From NCBI RefSeq assembly GCF_000003815.2, contig NC_049991.1, positions 19,297,014-19,361,013 on the forward strand: DNA of 64,000 nt. The letters run 5' to 3'. The DNA is from Branchiostoma floridae (taxonomy: Eukaryota; Chordata; Leptocardii; Amphioxiformes; Branchiostomatidae). The translations under genes were made by a program, and so were the position numbers. Positions 25,001 through 34,200 of this stretch are shown one piece after another (the stretch's first letter is position 1; the number at the start of each line of letters is the position of its first letter). The notes beneath the pieces were generated by a model. That model was given only the letters and a program-made list of their open reading frames with translations, was not told the DNA's origin and did not search any database.

Positions 25001-28000
25001 TTTTATAGTTTAAATATTGCGTATTAACCAATACGTAAAAGTATGACTTAGAAGACAACAAAATACACAAAACGTAAGAAAATTTGTTCCTTATTTCTGA
25101 AAATAATTAAGTAATCTTTGGAACCCCGCAGTGCCACACCGGTGCTTCCCGTGTGGTACAATGAATGCTGTTTTGGATCCATGTCGATGGTTGGTTCTAT
25201 CACGTCCTGCTTGAAAATCCTATGGCATCAAAATCGTGCGGTGATCGCACGGCCTATGTTGCCGCCCCCTTACTTGAAACGTTTACATCTCCTGGTACTT
25301 AAGGCTTCAATTTTCAGACCGTTTAAGACTGTTAGCCTTTGTTCAAGAAGAGAAGTTTGAAACGTTATATTCGGTAATACACGTGGGACGGAAGAATATG
25401 CTTGCTAAGGGCTGTATTTTTACCCTGAGGCGTGTTCTTTCGTCCGCCGAGTATCGATGTTCTTGGTGCTGACATTTCAAACCCCTATTCCGAACAAAGA
25501 CCAACCGTGAATCTCAAAGGGTTTGAGAACACTACAGAAGCATGCCAGAGGAGACGCGTACGAAAGAGCGCCTTGATGTGCACCAATATAGCTTTCAATC
25601 CGGGGTTTTAAAGGCTTTGGGTTGCAAAGCTGCGACATTCGTTATTCTTTGCTGTAGACGACTGCGAAATGTCATTTTTCTCCCCACCCACACTCCGCGC
25701 ACGGCTCAGCTGAAGCACGGCTAAGCTGGTCTATCCGTCATGCGTTAGCACAGATTAACCTCTATGCAAATAAGGGACTAGCGTTGCTAGCTGTAAAAGC
25801 TGCAACACATCAGCTGGTTGTTTCTATCGTTACATAGCGTCACTTCTCCAGCCTTATACCCATCATATCATTGCTCCAGTTCTCTTCTCTTATAACTTGG
25901 TAAAGTTCAGGGCCCAACCTGCCGTACGTGCAATTTGTCGGTACGTTTTTGTGAGGAGGCCACGTCCGCCACGTATTTCTGAAAACGTTCAGGCTGTACA
26001 GGGCAGTACAGTACTGGCACGTACGGGGGGGGGGGGGTGAATCCGCAGCCCGATGGCACACAAAAGTTTTGCCTGCACGTAAAGTTCTACGGCGTGCAAG
26101 CGTGCTCCAGAAATCCGTTCGTACAGAGGCGGTACTTATCACTTACGAATCCCAAAAGATTGCCCACGTTTTGGAACACAGACAGCACGTATTTGCACGT
26201 ACGGCGGGTTGTACCCTAAGCTTAAGGCAGGCGATGGAAGGAGCCAGCCAGAGCTAGGCTAGGACGACTGCCAGGTTCCCTAGCTACCTAATGCCAGGGT
26301 CACATTGGCACCGGTGCCCGTGGGGGTGCAACCCCGGCCTGCTCTGACGTCACAAAATTGCCCGTGTGGGCTGCCGGGTATGGGGTTAGGGTTTACTCTC
26401 GGTATCTTCACGATCAGGTTACGACTTCTACTTGTCGCCGCGAGTATTAGGTGTCAGATTTAGATCCAGCTTTATTGCTTTTGGCTTGACACAAGACTCT
26501 TTTTAGCTTGAAAAATTCATCTGTGTTGGTAGAATTCCTGCAATCTATGATCCACTGCTTACTGAGTCACGTGTTCTATCTGCATAACGTGACGTTACGA
26601 CAGCAGTGGATTGTTCATTCCTCGACAAAGACTGGTTCTGTGTAGTCAAAACTTTTGGTGAGTCCAATTGTTGTTTTGGATATTACATCTAAACTAGTTC
26701 AATAATGAAATTTTTTACTTGAGGCGCAAGTTTTAAAAAAAAATGAGGGGCCCGGACCTGCCCTAAAGTAGTCCGGTAGCCAAAGAGCGTCCCACGGGGA
26801 TGCTAACTGAGCTCAAGGGACGACCGGAAGTACAGTACAGCGCGCTGACGGGGTGTTTCCTATAGGCGCAGCGGAAAAAGTGGTTTAAAACCCAGATATT
26901 TCCAAAATATTGCATTCTTTTACGCTATCGTCTGTTGAAGTCTCTAAATACCCTGTTTTCATTTACAATGGATATATGATACCACACGTTTTTCAAAATC
27001 CTCAATTAATTGGGTTTTGGGTGGTATATAGTATGAGGTCCTTAATCAATGTCCAAAAATTTGAAATCATGTGTTCATTACGTTTATGAAGGTTAGACAT
27101 CCAGTTAAACAATATTCAAATACAATTTAATCTCTACAACTGGATAAAAATCTGAGATTTACTTTTTGGCATTTCGAGTGACATCCATTCTTCTTCTGTA
27201 GTGTCACTAGAATGAACTAGCAGAACAATTCAATAAAAGTCACATGACTTACATTTGAGTGAATTTTACATAAGATCCCTATAAAGTAGTGGTTCAACCA
27301 GTTTTTCTAGTTAGCTGTACTTGTATTGAATTGTTCTGCAAGATCATTCTAGTGACTTTGAAGAAGAGTGATGGATGTCACTCGAAACGTCCGTAAGTAA
27401 ATCTCCAATTGTAGAGACTGAATTGTATTTGAACATTTGGTCATAAATCTCTAGTTAACACTCTTTTAAAAAATCCTGCTAGCTGTTATTTTGGTTCCTA
27501 CGCAATAAGCGCAGACGTTGTCTGCTTTACAAAACGATACATCGCTTATTTGGAACATTCGTGCGGAAAGAAGAAAGTCGGGACAGCTGCAAGTACCGTT
27601 CCTAGTTATCCAATTAAGCTATTGAGGCGGGTAAGCCTGAGAACATAAGTAACAGGTGCACAGTGCTAACAGTTTTGTAAGTGGGGTCATTACTACTAAT
27701 TGATTTTCATTTGCGCCTTTGTGCGGGTTTGAAGAAAGAGAGGACTCTACTGAAGTGTTAGCCATGGCCACGGCTTTTTGTGCACGGCACCAAGGAGCGT
27801 TCATCAACTCCTTGACGGTACCAAATCGTTTGGGTCGGGGAATAAAAACACCGTTGCCGTTGAAATAGCGTTGTAACACATTGTCTGGACTGTGAACGCT
27901 GATGAATACTCCTTGCATTCAACTCCACTGCAAAGGTAATCCAGGCATTTATCGGGTGGGCGGTGAAATTTCAAGCTGGAGCCACCGGCAATGGTGGAAC

Positions 28001-29396
28001 ACGTCGTGAGAAACAAAGAATGATTTACCAATGACAACATTTTAAACACACATACACACAGCTACAGTTCGTAGCTTGGGAAGCTTTAGAGACGCACTCT
28101 ATTTATCAACCCAGTAGATATCGACCTTGTTGCGCATACGTGACGGCTGATACACGTTGTCATGTGATAAGACACGGTCATAAACAGGTCTGAGATAGTT
28201 GTTTGTTCTAGTTCTAGTTCTAGTCCTAGTCCTAGTCTATGGTCTCCAAACTTCCTTGTAGGAATATCACGCAGACGGAGAAGGCTCAGCGTCTGGACTA
28301 CGTGTGCGATAACAGCAACCTGCTTTTGAATCTGTCCAGTGAGGGGCTGTCGACAATGTGGGCGGAGAGGCTGTTCCACTCGGCATGAAATGCATATTTG
28401 GCAGTGTCATACTTAGGTCACAGAGTCCTGTACTTGTGTGAGTGGTAGGCACGTGTACTCGCGTATGCTCGCATGAGGCGAATAGGCTGTTTGTTACACC
28501 CGCCCGGTGAGTTAACATGCATGACACAAACAAACAAAAGTTCAGCGCTTACTAGTATGGCTGTTGTACATAAATTTTAGTTGCGCAGCTCAGTTCACTT
28601 TTTCTTATCTTCGTTTTTGTTTCGCGCACCACCACCTGCCACACTAGCTGCACCTTTTTCCCCAGGACGTGAAGTACTTTGTCCTGTACCACGAAGAAGA
28701 AACAAACAACCAGACCTACCAACGAGATCGCTTGGCGCAGCGGCAGCGTGTTTGGCTTGGGGCCGAGAGGTCTCGAGATCGAATCCTGCCTTGTCACCGA
28801 TCTTGTGCCCTTGGGAAAGGCACTTTACACGGCTTTCTTCACTTTACTCAGATGCAAATGAGTACCTTGCTTCGGCTAGAGCCGCCCCCCGATAGGACGT
28901 TAAATGGGGGTCCCGTGTCTGGGGAGAGCCACACGCACGTTTAAAAAGAACCCTGCACAATTGCAATGGTGCGGTGTCCGATGGTGCGGTGTGCGATCGT
29001 ACAAATCCTTCCGTCTAGAATTGGTGATTCTCTACAAATCACTCGGACTCCAAGAGGAATAGTGACATATCACCCACTAATGGAGATCTGTATAACGAAA
29101 CCAAACCAGACCCACCTTCTCCGTGCACAGCACCAGGTCCAGCTGGACGGGGTAGACCAGGTGTTTGACCTCTATCTCGCTGAAGATGGCGATGGGGAGC
29201 ATGATGGAGGCAGAGACCGCCCAGGTGGCCAGGACACACCGCTTCACACGGCTCTTCGTCGACAGCACCTGAAGAAATGGCAGTGAGTGGCGTTACATAA
29301 TGAATGGCATCGAATGATCGAGTGGCTATGATGATGATGATGATGATGATGATGATGGTGATGATGGTGATAATGATGATGGTGATGATGGTGATA

Positions 29397-29430
<34 letters not shown>

Positions 29431-31110
29431 GTTGAAAAGTCCAGAAATCGAGATATTAAACCCCGCTGCAGTACCGTAACAGCCCGCCAGGGGACCCAAA
29501 ATCTAATCGTTTCCAGGTGTTGACAAGACCTATTTACATAGTAAATATCAATACAATTGCAATCCATTCAGGCGTTCTAGAGTTATGCTGGTCTTCTACA
29601 CACAAACGCTAAGCAAAATATAACCTTCTTGGCGAAGGTAATCTGTTTGTTATTTGTTAAGCCTTCCAGACCACTTAGATTTCATAATGAATGTAACTCA
29701 TTTTGGCCAAACTTTTTTTTTTAATCAGCTGTAGGATTCTCATAGAATGTCATCCATATAATCAAACATGGCCTTATGGTGTTCAATATCACTGGGATGG
29801 TCCTTACCTTGGCCCGTAGCGGGTAGCAGATGGCCATATAGCGGTCTAGGCTGACCACTGTGAGCGTGAGGACGCTAGTGGACACCACCACCGCCTGGAC
29901 GTAAGGCAGCGTCTTACACAGCACCTGGCCGTACACGTAGCTCCTGTACACCTCCATACCCAGGTTGATGGGAACGCACAGGCAGATCACCAGCAGATCG
30001 CACACGGCGAGGTTCAGCATAAACGCGTTTGCCACCTGGAAGGAAGAACGTCAGTAAACAAGAAATCTCAAACGAAGTAATTAAAGTTACTCCGCATTTT
30101 CTCCAAGCAATGACTGTTTTTAAAGATAAGGTGCATACCTCCAAATTTTCGACGGCTAACAGTCCATCTTGCTCACGAGAGAGCACGAGACTAGGTCGCT
30201 CTCCGTGAGCAAGATGGACTGTCGAAAATTTGGAGGTATGTACCTTACCTTTAAAGACTGTCATTGCTTGAAGAAAATTTGGGGTAACTGTATTCATACG
30301 TGACTGATGAACCTCATAAATGAAGTAATTTTTGTGAAGTTCTTACTGCCATAGCCCTGTCCATCACAGACGTTAGTGATTCTATCCTTCCCTTCTTCCT
30401 TTAATCAATCCAAGCTATTTCTCAGGAAGGAAGGAAGGTAAGAACAAACAAAGGAGGGAAGTGCCTCACAAATGAGGAAGAAAGATAGAAAGGGATGAAG
30501 TTAGGAAGGGCGGAGGAGAGGCAGGAAAGAAGGAAGGGAGGGTGGCTGGATGGAAGGAAGGAGGATGGAAAAGAAGGAGGAAGGAAAAAGAAGATAATGG
30601 ATAGATGGATGGAAAGAAGAGAGTAATGAAATAAATGAAGAAGGAGGGCAGGAAAAGAGAAAGGAACAAGAAAGGAAAGAATGGAAGGAAGGAAAGAAAG
30701 GCAGTCGAGACCAGTAGCCGTTTGCTGTACCTAATCCATGCGTTGCGACTTCTACAGGAAAAGGAAGGAATGAAAAAGAGGAGGGGAGGAAGGATGGGAG
30801 AAGAGGAGGATTGAAAAAAGGAAGGGAGGCAGGAAGGAAGGGAGGAAATAAAGAAGGAAAGAAAAAAAGAAAGAAAGGAGGAAGAGATGGTAGGAAAGCA
30901 GTTAAGGCCAATAGATATTTGTCGTACCTTATCCATGCGTCGCTTCTTCTGCAGTAGCGCCAGCACCACCAGGTTGCCCGTGAAGCCGACCAGGAAGATG
31001 GCGGAGTACAGCACGATGAGCGCGATGCTGGTTGGTCGGGTGTAGGTGAAGAGGATGTCGGCCGCGGTGAGCTGGAGCCCCGCGGGCAGGTCGGGCCAGC
31101 TCCCGTTCAT
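18381..31110 (-). CDS. Rhodopsin-family (class A) peptide-type GPCR, five exons, 385 aa
   Basis: A seven-transmembrane plasma-membrane receptor, predicted to bind a peptide and signal through a G protein. Coding exons: 31110-30928, 30035-29808, 29268-29116, 21589-21445, 18829-18381. They total 1158 nt with consistent phases (0,0,0,1) and GT-AG introns of 892, 539, 7526 and 2615 bp. Landmarks by residue: N-terminal NGS sequon at 2-4; TM1 GN at 45-46; TM2 LAVCD with D74; C101 and C185 as the likely disulfide; DRY at 125-127; TM4 W153; TM5 P210; TM6 W270/P272 (SWVPY); TM7 D312-P313-x-x-Y316, with D in place of the usual N. The TM3 stretch (LCKTLPYVQAV) recalls orexin receptors, and TKS...ATW before TM4 recalls cholecystokinin receptors, so the subfamily is uncertain. 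The ATG at 31110 is the first in frame after an upstream TAA (31176-31174). The C-terminal tail is polar and Ser/Arg-rich, with cysteines after helix 8. Confidence 0.85.
18991..19057. repeat. CA microsatellite in GPCR intron 4
   Basis: (CA)n of over 60 bp, following a CT-rich stretch (18880-18970), close to the exon 5 acceptor. Confidence 0.95.
19150..19300. repeat. Degenerate 21-bp tandem repeat
   Basis: Consensus near CAAGAATTACGCTTCGTCT; about seven diverged units in GPCR intron 4. Confidence 0.65.
20222..20397. mobile_element. MITE, CAGTAGAAGCC family, complete copy in GPCR intron 4
   Basis: 176 bp, same termini as 14914-15102 and TA dinucleotides at 20220-20221 and 20398-20399. The right end is the better-conserved one. 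A further solo end lies at 21151-21175. Confidence 0.82.
20440..21155. repeat. Tandem duplications carrying the exon 4 3' end
   Basis: Units contain the gene-strand exon end (CTTTGGCGACGGGACACGG to CCAAACGAGGTTCGT) at 20733-20781, 20961-21015 and 21089-21150, besides the true exon at 21429-21493. Associated sequence (GTGGTTCCTGA..., CCAATCCTG, GGTCTCTGTTTTCAA, CATACCATGACAAA) is also repeated at 20445-20570, 20650-20705 and 20815-20945. (CAAA)n tracts separate copies. Confidence 0.88.
21185..21428. repeat. CGTAA-rich minisatellite in GPCR intron 4
   Basis: Units of GGTTTCACGAACGTAACGTA plus ACGTAACGTT, of variable 30-36-bp length, about seven copies, ending only 17 bp from the exon 4 donor. 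Confidence 0.9.
21445..21589 (-). CDS. GPCR exon 4: TM5 and start of ICL3
   Basis: Encodes residues 189-236 plus the first base of a split Gly codon (145 nt, phase 0 to 1). The acceptor is CCATGTGTAG and the donor CGAG|GTTCGT. TM5 (DLALFAVLLVLPLGTM) contains P210; the segment after it reads YREIALKLWRRDTVFQAKR. The 3' third of this exon and its donor recur three times downstream within intron 4. Confidence 0.85.
21600..22085. other. Intron 3 sequence, nothing recognised
   Basis: A short (CATTGA)n run near 21615-21640; otherwise unassigned. Confidence 0.4.
22086..22240 (+). mobile_element. LINE relic: ORF2 C-terminus
   Basis: A plus-strand frame reads RLRVREVEAMAQDRPEWRRM then VRKRRQRLGAGHSPS and stop. 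The AQDRPEWRRMV phrase is typical of the end of RTE/CR1-type ORF2 proteins. It is followed by an AAGTAAGTAAGT tail. 5'-truncated; in GPCR intron 3. Confidence 0.6.
22241..23387. other. Intron 3 sequence, nothing firm
   Basis: AT-rich; CTTTGGGTGCGYCTGG at about 23002 and 23169 suggests an old partial duplication. Confidence 0.4.
23388..23605 (-). mobile_element. Degenerate tRNA-derived SINE
   Basis: Order and orientation as in 62150-62509: GTGGGTTATTTTACGC, GCTCTCCTCAAACGCGGGA, CTCTATTTAACATCCTATCC, a CACTTGAGAGAAGTGAAG phrase, then a decayed B box and CCGTTGCGCCACG (A-box complement). It is diverged along its length. Confidence 0.65.
23984..24186. mobile_element. MITE, GTAACGCTAG family, diverged copy
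   Basis: Left GTAACGTTATTTCACCTTTA, right inverse ending GGATAAAGGCACACTAGCGTTA. Internal CTACCGTCCGTCGACTTGATAT is shared with the copy at 38140-38369. Confidence 0.75.
24160..24400. repeat. Nested tandem duplication at the MITE right end
   Basis: A 43-bp subunit (CACTAGCGTTAAGGAGAC...CTATCTTGGCTTAAGAA) occurs four times, in two blocks about 130 bp apart, each block followed by GCAGTGYAGCC. Confidence 0.8.
24632..24644. repeat. Poly-C run
   Basis: C-run of about 13; nothing else recognised nearby. Confidence 0.85.
24948..25107. repeat. Dispersed repeat (copies at 40205-40275 and 63865-64000)
   Basis: Shared phrases: TGCGGGGTTCGTTC, AAGTATGACTTAGAA, ACACAAAACGTAAGAAAATT. The 63865 copy begins GTGCGCTCTCACTGCACTTG, a likely terminal repeat. 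Confidence 0.72.
25108..25908. other. Intron 3 sequence, nothing recognised
   Basis: No gene or repeat relationship seen. Confidence 0.4.
25909..26217. mobile_element. MITE, AGGGCACAACCC family, copy 2
   Basis: Inverted relative to copy 1 and colinear throughout, including the mononucleotide run (here G13). The terminal repeats are slightly decayed. Confidence 0.8.
26218..27110. other. Intron 3 sequence, nothing recognised
   Basis: AT-rich in the second half; no supported feature. Confidence 0.4.
27111..27437. mobile_element. TIR element, ATTCAAATACAAT family
   Basis: 327 bp with arms of about 125 bp: left 27111-27240, right 27325-27437 inverted. Arms contain TTTCGAGTGACATCCAT and TCACTAGAATGA (inverse on the right). 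A second member at 62825-63378 is interrupted by a LINE end. Confidence 0.85.
27438..28204. other. Intron 3 sequence, nothing recognised
   Basis: No supported feature. Confidence 0.4.
28205..28238. repeat. TTCTAG/TCCTAG microsatellite
   Basis: Hexamer repeat, about six units. Confidence 0.85.
28721..29104 (+). mobile_element. tRNA-derived SINE in GPCR intron 3, abutting the exon 3 donor
   Basis: About 384 bp, plus strand, so antisense to the receptor gene. The tRNA-like head (TTGGCGCAGCGGCAGCG, then ATCGAATCC) and body match the copy at 62150-62509. A 12-bp direct repeat, ACCAGACCYACC with one mismatch, flanks it at 28709-28720 and 29105-29116; the right copy contains the exon 3 splice donor (GGT on the gene strand). 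Confidence 0.82.
29116..29268 (-). CDS. GPCR exon 3: TM4 and ECL2
   Basis: Encodes residues 138-188 (51 codons, phase 0). The acceptor is TTTCTTCAG. The donor is AAG|GTGGGT. It contains TM4 with W153 and the motif IMLP, then the ECL2 cysteine C185 that pairs with C101. The donor directly adjoins the tail of an antisense SINE in intron 3 (see the SINE at 28721-29104). Confidence 0.85.
29328..29427. repeat. ATG/GATGGTGAT trinucleotide microsatellite
   Basis: (ATG)n with GTG and ATA variants, in GPCR intron 2; the His-rich minus ORF is an artefact. Confidence 0.95.
29440..29645. repeat. Dispersed repeat (relative at 34905-35170)
   Basis: Shared: GCTGCAGTACC, CAATCCATTCAGGCGTTCTA, CACACAAACGC-like and ATAACCTTCTTGGCGAAGGT versus ATACCTCCATTTTTCATGGA. 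Lies in GPCR intron 2. Confidence 0.6.
29808..30035 (-). CDS. GPCR exon 2: TM2, ECL1, TM3 and DRY
   Basis: Encodes residues 62-137 (76 codons, phase 0 at both ends). The acceptor is TTCCTTCCAG and the donor AAG|GTAAGG, a near-perfect consensus. It carries TM2 (VANAFMLNLAVCDLL), the conserved TM3 cysteine C101, and DRYMAICYPL at the cytoplasmic end of TM3. This is the most family-diagnostic exon. Confidence 0.88.
30085..30289. mobile_element. Palindromic hairpin element in GPCR intron 1
   Basis: 205 bp; ends AGTTACTCCGCATTTTC and the inverse GAAAATTTGGGGTAACT. The arms are near-perfect inside (CCATCTTGCTCACGAGAGAG versus CTCTCCGTGAGCAAGATGG). The loop is about 15-20 bp. It starts 50 bp upstream of the exon 2 acceptor. 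Confidence 0.88.
30425..30927 (+). repeat. Polypurine tract with duplicated exon 1 end
   Basis: GGAA/GAAGG-rich on plus (CCTT-rich in gene sense), filling the first half of intron 1. Embedded at 30693-30760 is a copy of the exon 1 3' end and donor (period 197 bp to 30890-30957). Confidence 0.85.
30928..31110 (-). CDS. GPCR exon 1: N-terminus and TM1
   Basis: Encodes residues 1-61, from the ATG to ...RRMDK. It holds a short extracellular N-terminus with an NGS glycosylation sequon, then TM1 (residues about 29-53). The exon ends in phase 0 at AAG, followed by the donor GTACGA. The reading frame extends 7 codons upstream of the ATG to a possible acceptor (CTCCAG), so an upstream non-coding exon is possible. 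A CCTT-rich tract (purine-rich on the plus strand) begins soon after the donor. Confidence 0.82.
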
Positions 31111-31204
31111 CCTGACAGCTCGCTTCGGCACCCACTGGAGTCGGGGGTAGGAAAGGTAAAGATGAGTCCTTTTTTAGGCTAGCTGCAGACGCAATTTTGT
31201 TTTC

Positions 31205-31330
31205 TGTTTGCTTTTGGACAGCCTAGGACAATGTGGCACTGGAAGGTAAAGGTAGTCTTTTACCTCTCCGACCAAAGTCAGGTACCCATTTTTGCACCTG
31301 GGTAAAGTGATGAAGGTCGCTTACAGTCTT
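31205..31330 (-). mobile_element. SINE fragment
   Basis: Shares GACAATGTGGCACTG and CAGGTACCCATTTTTGCACC-type phrases with the copy at 33330-33562, without the tRNA-like head. It lies just upstream of GPCR exon 1. Confidence 0.5.
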
Positions 31331-31849
31331 CTGAGTGGGGGTGTTTTTCTGACTGTGTTCATTGCCACTTGACAGCCGCGTAAAGGAGCAAAGCGCCGCA
31401 AAAAGGCGAGGCAGGGTCACGAATTCGGTTGATGATAAGAGTTCCAAATCACGCTACTTTGTGTTCAACGACTGGGGCTTTATTTTTCATCTGATTCGCA
31501 TTTGCATGTTTATTGAGGAACAGGAAGAAAGCAACGTGCGCTCATATCGTCGTCTAAATTTATTACGCACTAATCACATTACACAAAAATAGAATCAACA
31601 TAAAGATACGATATAAAGGGAACTACAATGAATCAACACGAACCAGGTGCAGAATACATATCTTTAAATGTCTACATGTAAGATCGGTGTGTGAATTTAA
31701 CGACATCGACAACGACATTGCAATTGGATCTGTGCGAACTTTGCATAATTTGTAAAATAAACGGTATTCAGAGGTTCTACTGTTTGATGCTGGCCCTGTA
31801 ATGTTGGTTTAACGAATAGACTCTGAGATTGAAAGATTAATTGATCGAA

Positions 31850-32060
31850 AGCGTAGTGAAGCTACCGAAGACCCGAAGACAGACGATGTTGATGGATACA
31901 ACTGAGACAAAACTGGGACAGGGAAAGTACATCGCACTGGTATCAGCATCATCACTGCTCATGATGAGGCTGTGGCTTGGACACATCATGAGAAGGTCGA
32001 GGCTGCACCTAGATATCTACCCAGGCCGGCACTTAACTAGATTTCGTGGGAAGTAATAGG
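31850..32060 (+). pseudogene. LINE ORF2 relic
   Basis: A plus-strand frame reads MMRLWLGHIMRRSRLHLDIY, close to the W-LGH-(V/I)-(L/M)-R motif near the end of RTE-type ORF2 proteins. Short and decayed. Confidence 0.5.
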
Positions 32061-32114
32061 GTGGGCAATATATAACGGCTGATTGCCACAACGGCATGCG
32101 GCTGGTACTGTAAA

Positions 32115-32180
32115 TGCAGAAATGTTCGCGGTGGTTTTCGCCGCTTCAACGCAAACTCAAACCACCGCGAACATTTTTCC
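32115..32180. repeat. Short hairpin repeat AATGTTCGCGGT (relative at 38616-38690)
   Basis: AAATGTTCGCGGTGGTTTTCGC pairs with CAAACCACCGCGAACATTT. The same hairpin recurs at 38616-38690. Confidence 0.78.
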
Positions 32181-32319
32181 ACTACAGTATGTGACTAGTC
32201 TTTGTTGTACCGCGAACATTAAACCATTCACCGTACTCCATTTTCCCGCTACGACGAAAATAAATTTACGGGAACTTTACAGAATGTATTTACAGTATAT
32301 ATACATATATGGTAGGTTG

Positions 32320-32560
32320 TCCCATCGCCCTTTTGGTACCGTGGGGCAGTGGGTAGGGAAGGGTATTGGAAGGCGGAGCCCATTACTCTCCTTCCTCCTA
32401 CCGCCTTTTAAATCCCCAGCCAAAGTGAGACAGTCATACTTATATCTGAGCGGTGTGGGGGAAAGTCGTGTTAAGTGCCTTCCACAATGACAAACCGACT
32501 ACCAGGGAATCAAAATCAAGACCTCCAATCTCATGCCCGCTAGCCGCTTGCCCAGTCGAC
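32320..32560. repeat. Dispersed repeat (inverted relative at 38693-38731)
   Basis: AAGGCGGAGCCCATTACTCT and CCTACCGCCTTTTA match the inverse of 38693-38731; the distal part resembles a decayed tRNA-like SINE head. Weak for the latter. Confidence 0.5.
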
Positions 32561-32879
32561 GATACCAATGAATATAAAAGACACAACTCGGCCACGCAAA
32601 CCAAATTGCACCACTTCCCAGATCCATAATGGAATAAAATCAATATTTTGCCACATCTTCTCGCCTGCCCTTTTCGAGAGATGTGTGGAGAATGTCGGTT
32701 CATTATCTAACATCAAAGTGGGGCATCGGTATTACAGATCGACTGGAGGGCTTACTTCGCAACTTTGGTCCAGAAATGCGAAAATCATTTAACCTTGCAG
32801 CCTTCCTAGTCGGTTTATATTCGCTCCAAAGATTGCTCCCTAAGTGCTATATACATATACATGTAGTATAGCTTTCGGC

Positions 32880-33195
32880 CGGAGGGCGATCCGACCCGCG
32901 GGAGGGCTGATACCTCGGTTGATACATCGCGTGTTATATTTAATTCATGTCATACCCAGGCTAGAAAACACGGAATCAATTGCAAAACTAGTCATAAAAG
33001 GGATAAAATTTCACACATTGTTTCAACCTGCGCCAACGACTTTATGCTTTAAGAACATCTATTTTAGAAAAAATCGAACAAAAGAACTCCGTGCGTGAAG
33101 TGCGTTCTATTTAATCGATGGAAGCCTGTGTGATACGGAAAGTTATCACTGGGTAGGTATCGAACGTTATCGCGAACTAGGTATGACATAATTCT
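32880..33195. repeat. Degenerate copy of the 60-kb palindromic family
   Basis: CCGGAGGGCGATCCGACCCG, ATTCATGTCATACCCAG and AGGTATGACATAATT match the units at 60197-61035; the left arm of the palindrome is missing. Confidence 0.72.
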
Positions 33196-33404
33196 TCACG
33201 TTTCACTTGGTGCTATGTCCATCCATTGTCTGATAGTGCCCTTCCTCCTTTTCCGTTGCCATGACCCATCTTTCGTCTTTCCGGGGCCATTCGACGCTTT
33301 GTTTTTTTCTATTTTGTTATGGACAGACGAGGACAATGTGGCACTGCACTCAAGTTAGTAACTTATATCAACAGTGCCACATACACAGAACTGACAGTAG
33401 GGAA

Positions 33405-33562
33405 GTTGTGTGTCAGGTACTCATGTTTACACCTGGGTGAAGTTAGGAAGCTCGTGTAAAACGCCTTTCCCAAGGGTACAGTGTCGGTGGCACGGCGAGT
33501 ATCGAACTCGGGACCTCTAGATCCCGAGCCAAACGCTCCACCAGTTACGCCACAACCAACGC
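33405..33562 (-). mobile_element. tRNA-derived SINE, head and proximal body
   Basis: Minus-strand tRNA-like head (CGAACTCGGGACCTCTAG region with B box, then the A box near CACCAGTTACGCCAC) plus the ACACCTGGGTGAAGTTAG body phrase. Upstream 33330-33404 shares a GACAATGTGGCACTG phrase with 31215-31240 and 6744-6760, suggesting a different 3' body from the 62-kb copy. Confidence 0.7.
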
Positions 33563-33792
33563 CATTGAAGAAGGACCAGGGATTTCCAAGGACGCCCTGA
33601 CTACGTTATGCCAGATCCCCTCGGCACGCCAAGGACAAGTTTTACATTTCTTTCCACGTTCCTTTAAACTGCAACGCTAGCCAACAATTAGGGAAAAGAG
33701 TACGCAGCACCCGACTTGCCTTGACCTGTACTTTGCCTTTCATCTTTCTGCCCACGTCCCTGTAAAACCTTGGCAAGGTCACATTTCCAATG

Positions 33793-33920
33793 CCGGGCTC
33801 AGTAGCCTGGTATCCTGCCGTAATATAGCTCCCGAGGTCACTTCTCTCCTCTTCGTAATTGCGAAGAGGAGAGAAGAGACTCGGGAGCTATATTACGGCT
33901 GGATACCAGGCTAGGGCTCG
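33793..33920. repeat. Near-perfect hairpin
   Basis: Arms of about 52 bp: AGCCTGGTATCCTGCCGTAA through CTCTCCTCTTCG, then its inverse ending GGATACCAGGCT. The loop is only a few bases. It adjoins the element at 33911-34200. Confidence 0.88.
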
Positions 33921-34200
33921 GCCGGGATGTTTAAAGAAATGAAACATTAAAATGTATGCCTAGAAATATACACAAGACATGCCCATGAATTGTACGTTGA
34001 CATGTCTTTTATAACATTTTATGTTTGGTACGTTTTGTGTTTTTGTTGTCTTCTATATCGTACTTTTCTCTCCCGAAAGCTGCACGGCCGGGCCCCGGTT
34101 TGGAAGTGTGACCTAAGTCTAAGGCCAACATCATATTGCTACAAAGGGGCCCGGCCGGGCAGTTTCGGGGTACGAAAAGTGCGATATAGAAAACAACTTT
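33921..34200. mobile_element. Inverted-repeat element related to 57397-57540 and 330-834
   Basis: An inner inverted repeat (34041-34100 and 34146-34200): TCTATATCGTACTTTTC with GAAAAGTGCGATATAGA, and CGGCCGGGCCCC with GGGGCCCGGCCG. The stretch from GCCGGGATGTTT on is colinear with 57400-57520. Confidence 0.75.

Noticed and set aside
28721-28800. A functional tRNA gene
   Set aside because: A and B boxes are present but the acceptor ends do not pair well and the sequence continues into a SINE body shared by several copies.
29244-29567. His-rich ORF in intron 2
   Set aside because: Trinucleotide microsatellite.
30466-31131. Reading the GPCR exon 1 frame through to 30466 as one protein
   Set aside because: After RRMDK a consensus donor occurs and the frame then translates CCTT repeats; exon 2 continues the receptor perfectly.
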